Positions 1 to 11,695 of a DNA stretch of 64,000 bases are shown in pieces. Origin of the DNA: Sphaerolaimus hirsutus (Eukaryota > Nematoda > Chromadorea > Monhysterida > Sphaerolaimidae). The notes below the pieces were generated by a model. It was not told where the DNA came from. It saw only the letters and a list, made by a program, of their open reading frames with translations, and made no database searches. Where the stretch lies: the NCBI GenBank assembly GCA_964036195.1, contig OZ038454.1:21562315-21626314 (forward strand), given 5' to 3'. The stretch's first letter is position 1, and each line of letters opens with the position of its first letter. Made by a program: the position numbers and the translations under genes.

Positions 1-36
1 TTTCCCACTGAAACAACCTTACATTGACGCTTACAG

Positions 37-2513
37 GACCTCATACAATATATTTCACCAGCATAGAGGACAAAATTGGCACAACGTTTATTTTCAAGAC
101 AATGTTTGGTCAACACACTCACCAGTGTCTCATAGGGTGCAAACAGAGCATGTTGTGCTATGCAGCCACCTTTGACAGTGGTGAGAAATTGTGTCATTTG
201 CATTCACAGATTGAAGGAGTGAAGCAAAACCTGACTGTGAACAGCGGCAGTTCAGGTGCCACTCCCAGATCCTGTAAAAGACCCTGTAAAGTGTCAAATG
301 TCATACAAAGTGTAAAATACCCTGTAAAATGTCATGTGTAATGCAAAAAGATAAAAAGCGCATAAAAAGAAAAAAAGAAAAGTATGTGACAGGACTTGGC
401 AGCCAGCCAAAATTTCGTAATCATTCTATTAACAGGTTGAAAATAGCTAAAATAGACATAAAAATTCGTCTAAATAAACACCTTCCCGGACAAGTTCACC
501 ACCCATTTTTTTATTTCACTTCAGATGCTATATCTCGGGCTATGGCAGTGGTATAATCTTTGACGGATTAGTGAGATATTGTAGGATGACTGGATTTTTT
601 TAGATTCTGAGAGGGGGTGAGCAGCTGGTGAAACTCCGCGATTAACCCCTCTCAAAATTTACCTGCGAAATAGATAAAAACCCTGGAGGTATTTCGAGGA
701 GATACGGTAATTTGCATCTTACACACACGATATTGAGCAAAGTTGTTTGACAGTTTTTACATGTCATTGTGTACGGGAACAGGTGTTTTCCGAAAGCCAG
801 AACCTTAATGTAAATAAACACCTTCCCGGACAAGTTCACCACCCATTTCTTTATTTCACTTCAGATGCTATATCTCTGGCTATGGCAGTGGTATAATACT
901 AATATTTGGTGGGAATATAGTCCTAACACCCCGCTATTACGTATCAATGGGGGATGGTGCGGCGACACACTACAGGGTGGGTTGCCCTATATGCAAACAT
1001 TTTTTGTGGCTTATTCGGTGTCCCAAACAAGTTCACCACCAACTTGATTAGCTACACTACGAGGGCCATATTATTAGCTGTGAGGGCGATAGAAAGCTGA
1101 AATTTGTGGGATGTCTTGCAAACAACCCCCTTTCACAATACACCAGTGGGTGCCCGCCAACGACCCACCACGGCATATCAAGTTGTACTTTTTTTAAACA
1201 ACCCAAGTCTCCCAAACAAGTTCGCCACCCAACTGCATTATAAAAAAATGTTATCAGAACTAGCCTGATATAAAATTGAATCAGATTTGAACCCTAGTTC
1301 TGCTCCAAAAAATTTTTTCAGGGAGGCACCCACCCTGTCCCATAAACAGCAGACTGAAAATTTCACTTTAAACCAATTATTTATTTCACACTTAAAAAGT
1401 TGGTTTACAAAGTTCACCAGGGGACGGTCTAAGGTTCAAAGTTTTGTAAACAACATAACCCCTAAAATGCCTGCATAAGCAAATTTATTTGGGGTGAATG
1501 GAAAAGTGAAAATTTTGTCTAAATTTGTTCCTGTGATGTTGTGATTATGACATCATAATATTCACCCCAAATAAATTTCCTTATGGAGGCATTTTAGAGG
1601 TCATTTTGTTTACCTAACTTTGAACGTTGGACCTCTCCCTAGTTAACTTTGTAAACTAACTTTTCAAGTGTGAAACAAAAAATTAGTTTAAAGTTAAATT
1701 TTCGGTCTGCTGTTTATGGGACAGGGTGGGTGCCCTACTGAAAAAATTTTAATGAGCAGAACTAGGGTTCAAATTTGACTCAAGTTTTTTCAGGTATGTT
1801 CTCACAACTTTCTTTATAATGCAGTTGGGTGGCTAACTTGTTTGGGACACTTGGGTTGCTTTAAAAAAATAAACAACTGTACATGCAGCAACACATACTG
1901 TAGTGGGTCACTGGCAGGCAGCCCCAATGGTGTATTGTAAGGGGGGTTGTTGGCGAGACATCCCCCAAATTTCAGCTTTATACTGGCCTCACAGCTTGTG
2001 ATACAACCCTCGTAGAGTAGCTAATCAAGTGGGTGGTGAACTTGTTTGGGACACCGAATGAGCCACTAATAATGTTTGCATATAGGGCAACCCACCCTGT
2101 AGTGGGTCGCCGCACCTTCCCCCATTGATGCAGAGTAGAGGGATGTTATAACTATATATTCACAAAGTTTCAGCTCTATAAACCCACCATAGCCATAGAT
2201 ATAGCTTCCGATTAAATAAAAAAATGGGTGGTGAACTTGTCCGGGAAGGTGTTTACATGGTGATACACCTTTTTATTATCTATTATAGTATTTTCAACCC
2301 ATTTATAGAACGATTTCGAATTTTTGGCCGGATGCCAAGTCCCGTATCATTCTGATACTTTTTATTTTATGCAATTTTTATCTTTTTGCATGACACACAT
2401 GACATTCTACAGGGTCATTTGCGTGACGTTAGACAGTTTGCATGACATTTGGCACTATACAGGGTCTTTTACAGGGTGTGGGAATGCCCCCAGTGCATTT
2501 TGTTGATTTCTAG
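37..2513 (+). CDS. Terminal exon of a PAN/Apple-like domain gene, copy A, split by an introner
   Basis: Coding segments are 37-255 and 2494-2513. The exon follows an acceptor (ttacag) at 31-36. The peptide has a PAN/Apple-like cysteine pattern: C-x3-C, then C, then Y, then K-L-C-H-L. Its last residues, V-H-F-V-D-F and a TAG stop, come from 2494-2513, beyond a 2.2-kb insertion. Splicing 256-2493 joins TCA-G to TG-CAT in frame and restores the reading frame of the uninterrupted copy at 42,685-42,923. The 5' part of the gene lies outside the window. PAN assignment is by cysteine spacing only; the protein is otherwise unrecognised. Without splicing the frame runs into the MITE and ends in unrelated residues. 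Confidence 0.6.
256..2493 (+). mobile_element. Introner-like MITE (GT...AG ends) with nested insertion, copy A
   Basis: Starts GTGCCACTCCCAGATCCTG right after CAG and ends GGGAATGCCCCCAG. The subterminal motifs are those of the family: CCTGTAAA, AGTGTCAAATGTCAT and their complements. The duplicate exon at 42,901 reads CAGTGCATTTTG without a break, so it is the empty site. The junction CAG|GTGCC and CCCCCAG|TG gives standard splice sites. The element was expanded to 2.2 kb by a second palindromic element at about 812-2257 and a fragment of the same family at about 474-811. Confidence 0.8.
812..2257. mobile_element. Palindromic DNA transposon, TIR family AACACCTTCCCGGACAAG, first copy
   Basis: The left end reads AAACACCTTCCCGGACAAG followed by TTCACCACCC. 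The right end is its complement, GGGTGGTGAACTTGTCCGGG then AAGGTGTTTAC. Internal arms mirror each other around about 1540 (for example CCAAACAAGTTCGCCACCC near 1210 against GGGTGGCTAACTTGTTTGGG near 1830). A partial left end of the same family lies at 474-560. No transposase is seen. Confidence 0.75.
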
Positions 2514-2517
2514 AATT

Positions 2518-3500
2518 AATATTTTGAGTTATTATAGCCTGATAGTGATGTCTGATTGAGCAACAAGGAGTTTGTTATGTAGGTAATCAATTTGCTTCAT
2601 TTTGTCCATTTATTTAATCCTTCTTGACATTGCATATGATTATGTGCAGGCTCACGGGAATTTCCAACGCACAACAAAATTGTGTTGCGCAGTTTTTACG
2701 CGACACAATTTTGTCGCGCAGGTAGTGATTGAATGGCGCCATTGTGCTGACACCATTTGAGGTTATTGCGGTGTTCTATCACGTGCGTTGTGTCCTGCAC
2801 AACAAAGTGTTGTTGCGCAAAAAACTGCGCGACAAAATGTGTGTCGTGCACAAGTGGTGCCATGGCACAATACCCTGGCACCCTTAGATGGCGCCAGCGC
2901 CATGGTGCCATTCCATCACTACTTGCGCGACAAAATTGTGTTGCGCAAAAACTGCGCGACACAATTTTGTTGTGCGTTGGAACTTATTTCGACCCTTATG
3001 TTCTATATTTATGTTAGTTTATTTTGAGGTATTATAGCCTGATAGTGATGTCTGATTGAGCAACAAGGAGTTTGTTATGTAGGTAATCAATTTGCTTCAT
3101 TTTGTCCATTTATTAAATCCTTCTTGACATTGCATATGATTATGTGCAGGCTCACGGGAATTTCCAACGCACCACAAAATTGTGTTGCGCAGTTTTTACG
3201 CGACACAATTTTGTCGCGCAGGTAGTGATTGAATGGCGCCATTGTGCTGACACCATTTGAGGTTATTGCGGTGTTCTATCACGTGCGTTGTGTCCTGCAC
3301 AACAAACTGTTGTTGCGCAAAAAACTGCGCGACAAAATGTGTGTCGTGCACAAGTGGTGCCATGGCACAACACCCTGGCGCCCTTAGATGGCGCCAGCGC
3401 CATGGTGCCATTCCATCACTACCTGCGCGACAAAATCGTGTCGCGCAAAAACTGCGCGACACAATTTTGTTGTGCGTTGGAACTTATTCCGACCCTTATG
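2518..3500. repeat. Tandem duplication of about 505 bp, each unit with a GTGTTGCGCAG palindrome
   Basis: 2518-3019 and 3026-3500 are near-identical direct repeats, both beginning in ATTATAGCCTGATAGTGATG. Each unit holds a palindromic insertion (about 2660-2992 and 3162-3488) with ends AACGCACAACAAAATTGTG and its complement. The homologous site near 43,050 in the duplicate segment lacks the palindrome and the tandem copy. The ORFs on both strands here are products of the palindrome. Confidence 0.8.
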
Positions 3501-4614
3501 TGCAATATGTTAGTTACTTAAACTGCAGAAAATTCATAACAATTACAAAAGTATAAAAAGGTGAAAAAATTTTTTGCTGCTACCCTGATTATTCTTGCAC
3601 CATCAGTTCATAAATATTTATCACATTACACCACAGAGCTTCTGTGCATGTTCTTTGTTGCATCCAATGTTTTGCCAGTGTAATTAATAAGGGCATGATT
3701 TGTTTTTTTTTTGTGCCAAACCCTTTTCGAAATACAAGAGCTACAGCACTTGCAGCTTGTGACAAATCTTTTTCCAGGCATTTATGGCAGATTACATTCA
3801 GACTAGTCACACTGATATTGTTATGCAGTGCCCTGATAAGTCAATAGCTACATTAATTGTTCAAACAGGGGTAATTTTGGACAAGTTAGATACAAGGACT
3901 TTTGTTCAAATATCAAATATTAAACCTATAGGCACAGCGTAGGTAGCGCTCAGAAAATCAGAGTTGTTAAAAGTACAAAACTCATAGTATTCATAAGCAT
4001 AAAGAATTTTCTTTTTATTTACCCCCGAGTACATAGAGCATAAAGTAAATTTTGTGAGTAAATAAAATAAAACTTGTGAGTAAATGAGGCGAAAATACTT
4101 TTTCCACCAGAAAGTGTTAATGCGATTACTTTTTTTCACGAAAGCATAAAAGCAAGTAAAATGACATTTTCTGTCTGGAAAATGTAGAAGAGAGCATTAT
4201 GAATATTGACCCTGGACTGGACAAAAGAAAGGTTTTTTCTTTCTATTAAGATGTATTCTTTATAAAAAGGCAGTTAATTCTTTTATGGTGTTCCAAAAAT
4301 ATGTGAAATTTAATGGAAAATGTACTTTCAGTATTCTACTATGCTGTACTCGGGTACTGTCGTGTAAAGGCAAGTACAGATACTTTTTCAAAGTATTCAT
4401 ATGCATATTTAATCGGTGCTTTTTGAGTAAAGGTATGCATTAACAACTATGCAGATAATCAGAAATTGATTTAAATGGAGCATATATTCAGCATTATTGA
4501 ACTGTGCTGTATACAGAGTAATAAAAAAACACAAATGTGTGACACACATCTTGTCATGTTATTTTTATTGATCCCATTTACTTGACCGTACCAGACTGTA
4601 CCAGAAAATATATA
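3501..4614. other. Non-coding segment shared with 43,050-43,330 and 46,354-47,080
   Basis: Similar to the duplicate segment in pieces (for example CTTTTGTTCAAATATCAAAT at 3898 and 46,362, and TTATTTTTATTGATCCCATT at 4560 and 47,024). It contains AT-rich degenerate repeats of the GTAAATACTTTT type. I see no gene in it. Confidence 0.5.
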
Positions 4615-6408
4615 CCGTATTTGCTTGAATAATTCCCCCCTTGAATAATCCCCCCTCGAATAATCCCCCCCTGTTAGACGCGTGAGGAAAAAATAATTCC
4701 CCCCCCCTCCTTGAACAATCCCCCCCCCCACGGATGGACTAAAAATACCGCATATCTTAAAAAAACAATCGATGAAGCCAGACAAAGCAGAAAAGTGTAT
4801 CTGGTTTGATTCATGAATGGAAATGCAGTACATCCGGTGTGCAGCAACGCAATGGAATGTGCCTACCATCGGAGACGGAACATATATACATGTATATGCT
4901 GTGTGTACACATTGTACACAATGAATGTACGCTGACGCTGATGTAACGATGGCAAACACTCCAAAAAAAAGTATTTAAATTTTTAAGTGTTTTTTCCTAA
5001 ATGAATTTTCGAATTTTCGAATTTTTCCTGAAATTAATTTTCGAATTTCGAATTTAATTTTTGAATTTTCGAATCTTTTTTGGCAATTTTCGAATTTTTT
5101 TTGCTATTTTTCGAATTTTTCCAAATAATTTTCGAATTTTTTTGGAAAAATATTGAATCTGAAGCTTTAAACACAGAATTTGGACTGTTTTGGAAGTGGC
5201 TATACTCGGCAGACGTGATAATCTACAAATAGATATGATTTATATCTTTGGCTGGCAGACAGCCAACTGAAAACTTGTGAACTGATTCACTGGTCTCCAC
5301 TCCATTTCATCCTGACGCCGAACCGGTTCAGTCAGCCGTAAGTTCACTGCTGACTGCAGTTATGACGTCATGATGGAGTGTTACCTCCAGAAAAATGTAG
5401 GCTGTAATGTCGCCCGAGTATAGCACACTGAGCGTACTCAGTGCATACAGTGCTAACTTCACAAAATATGGGTACTTCTCAAACCAATACTCAAAACCAC
5501 TCTTATACTCCAGCCACATTATACCTACAATGAAATATACCATATCCCATCTGAATCAAAGAACAAACATAAAAAAATTTCATCATATTTATCAAAGCAA
5601 TTTGAAGCATATGATGAAAAAAATTTATGTTTGTTCTTTTATTCAGATGGGATATGGAGTATATCTTTGACCACATCTCTTTTACTTATAAATTGCAGTT
5701 CCTATGTGCAGTTCCTGTAAAATGCCCTGTGAAATGTCAAATGTGCATTGTCTAAAGTCGTGGAAATGCTGTGGAAAATTGCAAATATGTTAGCCATTTT
5801 TCCAGGGCATTTTCATAACTTTTGACACTTTGCATGACATTTCACATTTTACAGGGCAGTTTACATTTCAATGTTTTGGACGTTTTTTTCTGTTTTGTTT
5901 CGCTTTTTCATAAGCACCTCTTCATAAGCACATCAATTGTCGTTGTATTTAGTACGTTGAACTTAAAAGTGCGTTTTGTTGCCTTGAATTGCCTGAAAAA
6001 TTTGAAAAGTATTTTCGAATTTTCAAATTTTTGAATTTTTTGAAAAATAAATCGATTTTTAAGTGTTTTTTCTAGGGGTGAAATAAAAATTCGAAAATTC
6101 CAGAAAAATTCGAAAATTTGAAAACATTTTCGAATTTTCGAATCTTTTTTTGCCATCGTTACGCAGATGCGTCAAATACGAATTCTAGGCATTTGATAAA
6201 TTTGTGTGCAATTTGAACAAAAATGTCATGGAATAACGAGGTAATAAACCGTATTTTGCTGAATGAATTGATAGAAAGATGCTTTAAAACTTTGATGAAA
6301 TTATAATTCCCCCCCCCCCTCGAATAATTCCCCCCCCTTGAATAATCCCCCCTCCAAAAAGTCTGACAAAAAAATAATCCCCCAGGGGGATTATTCAAGC
6401 AAATACGG
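4615..6408. mobile_element. TA-TSD MITE, CCGTATTTGCTTGAATAAT family
   Basis: The ends are CCGTATTTGCTTGAATAATT and its complement AATTATTCAAGCAAATACGG, flanked by TA on both sides. The duplicate segment at about 47,090 lacks it. Runs of CCCCCC sit next to both ends. A hAT-like element at 4944-6161 lies inside. The TA target and terminal CCGTAT suggest a Tc1/mariner-type MITE. Confidence 0.8.
4944..6161. mobile_element. hAT-like element, TAACGATGGCAAA family
   Basis: The TIRs are TAACGATGGCAAA and TTTGCCATCGTTA. The flanks CGCTGATG and CGCAGATG form an 8-bp TSD with one mismatch. The subterminal DNA is packed with TTTTCGAATTTT motifs. Its interior (5200-5900) matches the copy at 45,100-46,345, including an introner-family fragment at about 5705-5885. 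Confidence 0.8.
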
Positions 6409-7000
6409 TATACAATATATTCGGCAAACACATTATATACAATATATTTACACTTTACAACATGATTATTTTTAAAAAACTGAGTGTTATACAATACTTA
6501 CTAGGTATTTACAATCGGTTTAGCTACCTCATCGCAATTCACAAAACAGTCAAAAATTGATCACCATCTCGATCATTCAAGTTTCTACTCACAATAACAA
6601 AATCGCTATTTCTCAACGCTCTGCCGTGAGGCAGCACGCAGCCGGTTTGGCCGTTTGCCAACACTCTGCCACACTGAGAGGAGTCATTTCTTCGCCGCTG
6701 CGGCTGCTCGTGGGGTTCGCCGTGCGTCGCGCCAATTCTGCGCCACGGCGCGTTGGTTTCGCTGGCGCGCGGCGGCAAGTTGAAGTAGTCCGGCGCCTGG
6801 CGGCAGTTTGGCCCGGCCGCTCGGCTGTTGGCGACACGCCAGGGGGAAGTGCCGCTTGCGCCAGTGTCTGCGGCGGGTTTGGAGGGAAAATGGAAAAATC
6901 TACGCGGTGGCAATCACCGCGTCACTTCACTGGCACTTTTTTTCTCACTGGCGGGGTGTAAATCAGTATGATTGAATAAATGATTTTTTTCTGCGATTGC
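6409..7000. other. GC-rich block, diverged third copy
   Basis: 6535-6960 is a diverged relative of the GC-rich blocks at about 9955-10,390 and 47,205-47,640 (shared CTCTGCCGTG, CGCCAATTCTGCGCCACGG). The ORFs here are on both strands and differ in frame between the copies, so coding is not supported. Being CpG-rich in an AT-rich region, it may be an old promoter or untranslated region. Confidence 0.45.
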
Positions 7001-8430
7001 GGTGCGTGATGACAGTTTCTTGTAATTATTAGGCCGGAATTAGAGCTCAGCGTCGATTCGACGTGAAATGATGACGTGAAATGACGTCGTGAAATTAATT
7101 ACACGAGTGTGGATCATGCTACGGGTCTACAATTTTCTAAGGATAATATATGAATCAATACCTTAATCGTGTCCAATACTGAGTGTTATCAGCCACAACT
7201 AGAGCGAATTGAAAAATTCAATTTTTATCATTTCACGTCATCATCATTTCACGTCACAGTGTCAGGGAACAACTTGACATTTCACGTCAGACTGCTGCTT
7301 GCAATAATTCCCGCTTTATACAGCGATTCACCAACGTGCTGACATGTAGAAACAAGTTGGGGACAACTTAGACACCATACGTAGAAACAACGTGTTGACA
7401 AAATTGTCAGCGTGGGGACAACAACGTGCCAGCACATTGGAATTTGTGCCCGGAAGTGGGACGCACGTTGGGGCCAACGTGGAGACAACCCGATGCCTAG
7501 CTGTGCGGCAGATTTTACCGCACGCAGTGATGTTTACGAATAAACTATTGATTTATTTTTGGTTGACATCACACTTAGTATGGAAACCATCTGAATAATG
7601 AACAAAAAATTATAGTTTTTTTCATCAAAATATTTCGTTTTTACTATGGAATAATTAATTTCAAAATTTATCACAAGATTCTATTCATTAAATTATGGTA
7701 GGAAACTGCACATTGCGTTCCGCCAAGCATACATCGAAAACAAATATTTCACATGATGCACGCATTCCACATTCTGTACAAGCGTTAAAATGTGAATGCA
7801 AAAGTTCAAAATGTACATCCGGTTTTTTTTAAATTCACGTCTGCTGCCGCACACCAACCCACCCTCCGCACACCAACCCACCCTGGGGCCAACGTGATGA
7901 CCAGCCACATACCCCAGCGTCAAAACAACTTAATGACGCATCGAAACAACGCAGGTGACGCTTTTGAAAATGACATCGCCAAGCGCCAATGGCGCCACCG
8001 GAAAATGGCGCCAAGCGCCAAAAGCGCCATGGCGCTTTTCGGAAGCACGGCGCCAAGCGCCAATGGCGCCAGAGCATTTTAGCGCCAAGCGCCAAAAGCG
8101 CCATGGCGCTTTTTGCTTTGGCGCTAGCGCCAAGCGCCAGCGCCATGGCGCTTTTACATCACTAGTCACGGCCAACGATGGCAAAAACACACATATTAAA
8201 TACGGAAACTCAATGAGTTTCTGTGTTTTTGTTTAACACGGAAACACGGAAACTCAGCAATTTTGAAAAACACGGAAAGTGGACGCTGCAGCCAAACATC
8301 TGTATGCTTTTGAATGCACAAAAGTGATATATCATATACCATGCCATTTTCTAATTGAGCTATCAAAAGATGTATATCAAGGGAAATGTATATTAAATAC
8401 GGAAACGGAAAATAATATTTCCAACACATT
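7001..8430. other. Degenerate transposon fragments
   Basis: Contains an ACGTGAAATGATGACGTGAA motif region (7050-7290) related to the palindrome at 55,790-56,208. A GCGCCAAGCGCC-rich hAT fragment lies at about 7950-8164 and ends ACATCACTA. A left-end fragment of the ACGATGGCAAAA family begins at 8172. No gene seen. Confidence 0.5.
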
Positions 8431-9878
8431 ATATAAACACCTTCCCGGACAAGTTCACCACCCATTTTTTATTTCACTTCGGATGTAATATGGGGGTGTT
8501 ATAATGCTGAAACGTTGTATACATAAAGTTGTAAGACCCCCTTACTCCCCAACAATGGGGGGAGGTGCGGCGACTCACTACAGGGTGGGTCGCCCTGTAT
8601 GCAACAATTTTTTTTGGCGTTTTTGGTGTCCCAAACAAGTTCACCACCCACTTGATTGGCTACACTATGAGAGCCGTATCTCCAGCTGTGATGGCGGTAT
8701 AAAGCTGAAATTTGGGGGATGTCTTGCCAACAACCCCCCTCACAATACACCAGTGGGGCGGCTGCCAACAACCCACTAAAGCATGGGTCACTGCATATGA
8801 AGTTGACCATTTTCTAAAAACAGCCCAAGTGTCCCAAAACAAGTTCATCACCCAACTGCATTAAAAAAATGTTGCATAAACATACCTCATATAAAACTGT
8901 ATCGGGTTGGAACCCTAGTTCAGCCAAAAAAAATGTTTCAGTAGGGCACCCACCCTGTCCCATAAATGGTAGACAGAAAATTCCACTTAAAACCAATTTT
9001 TTTGTTTCACACTAAAAAAGTTGGTTTACAAAGTTCACTAGAGAATGGCTTAAGGTTCAAAGTTAAGTAAACAACAAAACCTCTAAAATGCCTCCATAAG
9101 GAAATTTACTTGGGGTGAATTCTATGATGTCAAAATGATGTCATTGCAGGAACAAAATTTGACAAAATTTTCACTTTTTCATTCACCTCAAATAAATTTC
9201 CTTATGGACGCATTTTAGAGGTTATGTTGTTTACATAACTTTGAATTTTAGACCATTCTCTAGTGAATCTTGTAAACCAACTTTTTAAGTGTGAAACAAA
9301 AAATTGGGTTAAAGTGTAATTTTCAGTCTACCGTTTATGGGACAGGGTAAGTGCCCTACTGAAAAAAATTTTTTGGCTGAACTAGGGTTCCAACCCGATT
9401 CAGTTTTATATTAGGTATGTTGTTGCAACATATTTTTAATGCAGTTGGGTGATGAACTTGTTTTGGGACACTTGGGTTGTTTTTAGAAAATATTCAACTT
9501 TATATGCAGTGACCCATGCTTTAGTCGGTCGTCGGAAGCCGCCCCACTGGTGTATTGTGAGGGGGATTGTTGGCAAGACATCCCCCAAATTTCAGCTTTA
9601 TACCGCCATCACAGCTGGAGATACGGCTATCATAATGTAGCCAATCAAGTGGGTGGTGAACTTGTTTGGGACACCAAAAACGCCAAAAAAATGGTTGCAT
9701 ATAGGGCGACCCACCCTGTAGTGGGTCGCCGCACCTCCCCGATTGTTGGAGAGTAGAGGGGTCTTACCACTTTATATATATACAAAGTTTCAGCTTTATA
9801 ACACCCCCATGGACGGCGATATTGCATTCGAAGTTAAATAAAAAAATGGGTGGTGAACTTGTCCGGTAAGGTGTTTAC
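8431..9878. mobile_element. Palindromic DNA transposon, TIR family AACACCTTCCCGGACAAG, second copy
   Basis: The ends are AAACACCTTCCCGGACAAG and the complement CTTGTCCGGTAAGGTGTTT. The internal arms mirror each other around about 9150, as in the copy at 812-2257. The duplicate segment at about 47,110 reads straight through this position. Confidence 0.75.
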
Positions 9879-9949
9879 ATTATATTTACACTTTACAACA
9901 TAACCATATTTAAAAAAAACAGAATATAATACTAGGTATTTACCATCAG

Positions 9950-10390
9950 TTCAGCTACCTCATTGCAATTCACAAAGCAGTCAAAAATTGATCACCGTCT
10001 CGATCATTCAAATTTCTACTCACAATCACAAAATCGCTATTTCTCAACGCTCTGCCGTGGGGCGGCACACACCCGGTTTGGCCGTTTGCCAACACTCTGC
10101 CGCAATGAGAGTCATTTCTCCGCCGCTGCGGCTGCGCGTCGGCTTCGCTGTGCGTCGCGCCAATTCTGCGCCACGGCGCGTCATTTTCGCCGGCGTGCGG
10201 CGGCACGTTGCAGTAGTCTGGTGCTGGGCGACAGTTTGGCGCGGCGGCGGGTGGGCTGGCGCCCGGCCGCTCGGCTGCCGGCGACACGTTCGGCTGCAGT
10301 GCCGCTGGCGCCTGTGTCTGCGAGGGGATAGACGGAAAATGGGAAAATATAGGCGGTGACAGTCACCGCGTCACTGGCGGGTGAATAGGT
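9950..10390. other. GC-rich conserved block, copy A
   Basis: Nearly identical to 47,205-47,640 and related to 6535-6960. It is clearly more GC-rich than its surroundings, with many CGs. Long overlapping ORFs exist on both strands, which is expected of GC-rich DNA. It lies beyond the 3' end of the channel gene exons and just before the small secreted-peptide ORF, so it could be that ORF's promoter or first exon (inference). Confidence 0.45.
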
Positions 10391-10402
10391 CTTGATTGAA
10401 AA

Positions 10403-10615
10403 ATGATTCCAGCTGCGATTGCGTTATTGCACTTCCTTGTAATTATCAGCATTTGTTCACTGATGCAGGCCATGCCAGTACTTTGTAAAAATGTCGAATA
10501 CTTTACTTCGAGAAAAGGCCTGCGAAGGCTCTCGTCATATTTTCATGATGTACGCTTACTCAAGTCTAAATCGAATTCCTTCTTTCATTCGAAGATTTTT
10601 ATGTTCCAATCTTGA
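10403..10615 (+). CDS. Candidate small secreted peptide, copy A
   Basis: This ORF of 70 codons begins with a typical signal peptide: M-I-P, then a run of A/L/I/V residues ending M-Q-A. A polar, basic remainder follows with one cysteine and the dibasic sites R-K and R-R. The copy at 47,650-47,862 has the same protein; the one base difference seen, in codon 13, is silent. A second frame (10,491-10,754) is also open, and there changes in the copy alter residues. I do not recognise the peptide, and chance is possible at this length. Confidence 0.3.
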   Translation: MIPAAIALLHFLVIISICSLMQAMPVLCKNVEYFTSRKGLRRLSSYFHDVRLLKSKSNSFFHSKIFMFQS

Positions 10616-10726
10616 CCCTTGGAACAGTTGTTTCGCACATACTTATCGACCCTGCCTAAAAACAGACAAAAATGCAAAATCAGCTGTGAACAATAAATCC
10701 ACAGAAAACAAGCTAAAAAAAACCCT

Positions 10727-10920
10727 TCACCCCAAACACACAGCATTATGGTAAAGAGACTGCGGGGGCTCGCGCGGCGTGTGGGCGGAGCCAAGGGAAG
10801 GGGGCGGCGGCACGTTTGCGCTGACGCCCTGGTTGCGCGACTGCGGCCGGCTGTGCGACGAGACCGATGCGCTGCTCAGCGTCGTTCCGCCCGTGTTGTC
10901 CAGCACCTCGCAGCTGGGCG
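10727..10920 (-). pseudogene. DEG/ENaC last exon, truncated duplicate copy A
   Basis: The peptide, rich in P, S and Q and ending L-Y-H-N-A-V-C-L-G and a stop, is identical in sense to 47,974-48,167. The acceptor CCCTCAG is kept. Together with 11,349-11,559 it forms the C-terminal third of a channel. No upstream channel exon is found between 12.5 and 42 kb, so on present evidence this copy cannot make a channel. It could still be spliced into a chimeric transcript. Confidence 0.7.
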
Positions 10921-11348
10921 CTGAGGGTTTTTGCAACTTGGGGTAATTGGGGTTTTTGAGATGGTTTTTGAGAAAAATGGAAAAAAGTGTAGATTTGAGG
11001 TTAATGAAATTGATTACCTATAGTTGCAGTGACGTTTACTCGTGTATTTTGTGAAAATATCCTAAATGTAGTGGCGGTTTTACAATCTTCAGTTTTTATC
11101 TTATATTTCGGAATAAATTACATAATTAAATTAATAATAAAATATTTAAAAATGTTTCAAAAACTCGGACATCTAGCGATGCAAGAATACTAAGTTACGG
11201 TAATCTACACACATAGGTAACTCAAAATTGTAATTCAAAAGCTATCAAAAAGCTCTTCAATCGGCAAAACCATTCTGCAAATACCACGAACAACAAAAAG
11301 GTAACGCACTCCGCTGGTTCCCCAAAGTGAGCAGGGTCCTCCTAGCAC

Positions 11349-11559
11349 CAGAGGGCTGTTCCCCAGCGCCAACGCCAACGCCAACGCCAACGCCAGTGTC
11401 CCCATTGGCGCCACTATCATCGTCGCTCTTAGCGGGTCCAAACAACAGGCGCTGCCAACATCCGTGCCAGGCGGCCAGATACGACGCGTAGGTCAGCTGC
11501 GCCACGAAGAACGCCACTTGCACCATGGTGAGCATGGATGCGCCCACCCACAGCGACAC
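11349..11559 (-). pseudogene. DEG/ENaC TM2 exon, truncated duplicate copy A
   Basis: Encodes the second transmembrane segment with the G-A-S selectivity filter and a following run of G-V dipeptides. It keeps the acceptor (GTCGCAG) and the donor (CTG|GTGCTA). It is six bases, one hexanucleotide unit, shorter than the exon at 48,843-49,059. The open frame with intact splice sites and few differences implies recent duplication. Confidence 0.75.
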
Positions 11560-11695
11560 CTGCGACGGACCCGCACAGCTGTGAGTGAGCGGGGGGGGCG
11601 GCAGAGTGGGGAGTGATGAGGGGTTGGGAGTGGGTGAGTTGAGTGATGGGGTGAATTGACAGGGTAATAATGGTTACACTCGTAGAGCCTGGAGC

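Noticed and set aside
2696..3556. Cysteine-rich ORFs in the tandem unit
   Set aside because: The same peptides appear on both strands because the DNA is palindromic; no start context or splice sites.
6539..6961. Proline/arginine-rich protein in the GC-rich block
   Set aside because: The three copies do not keep one common frame, and both strands are open as expected from composition.
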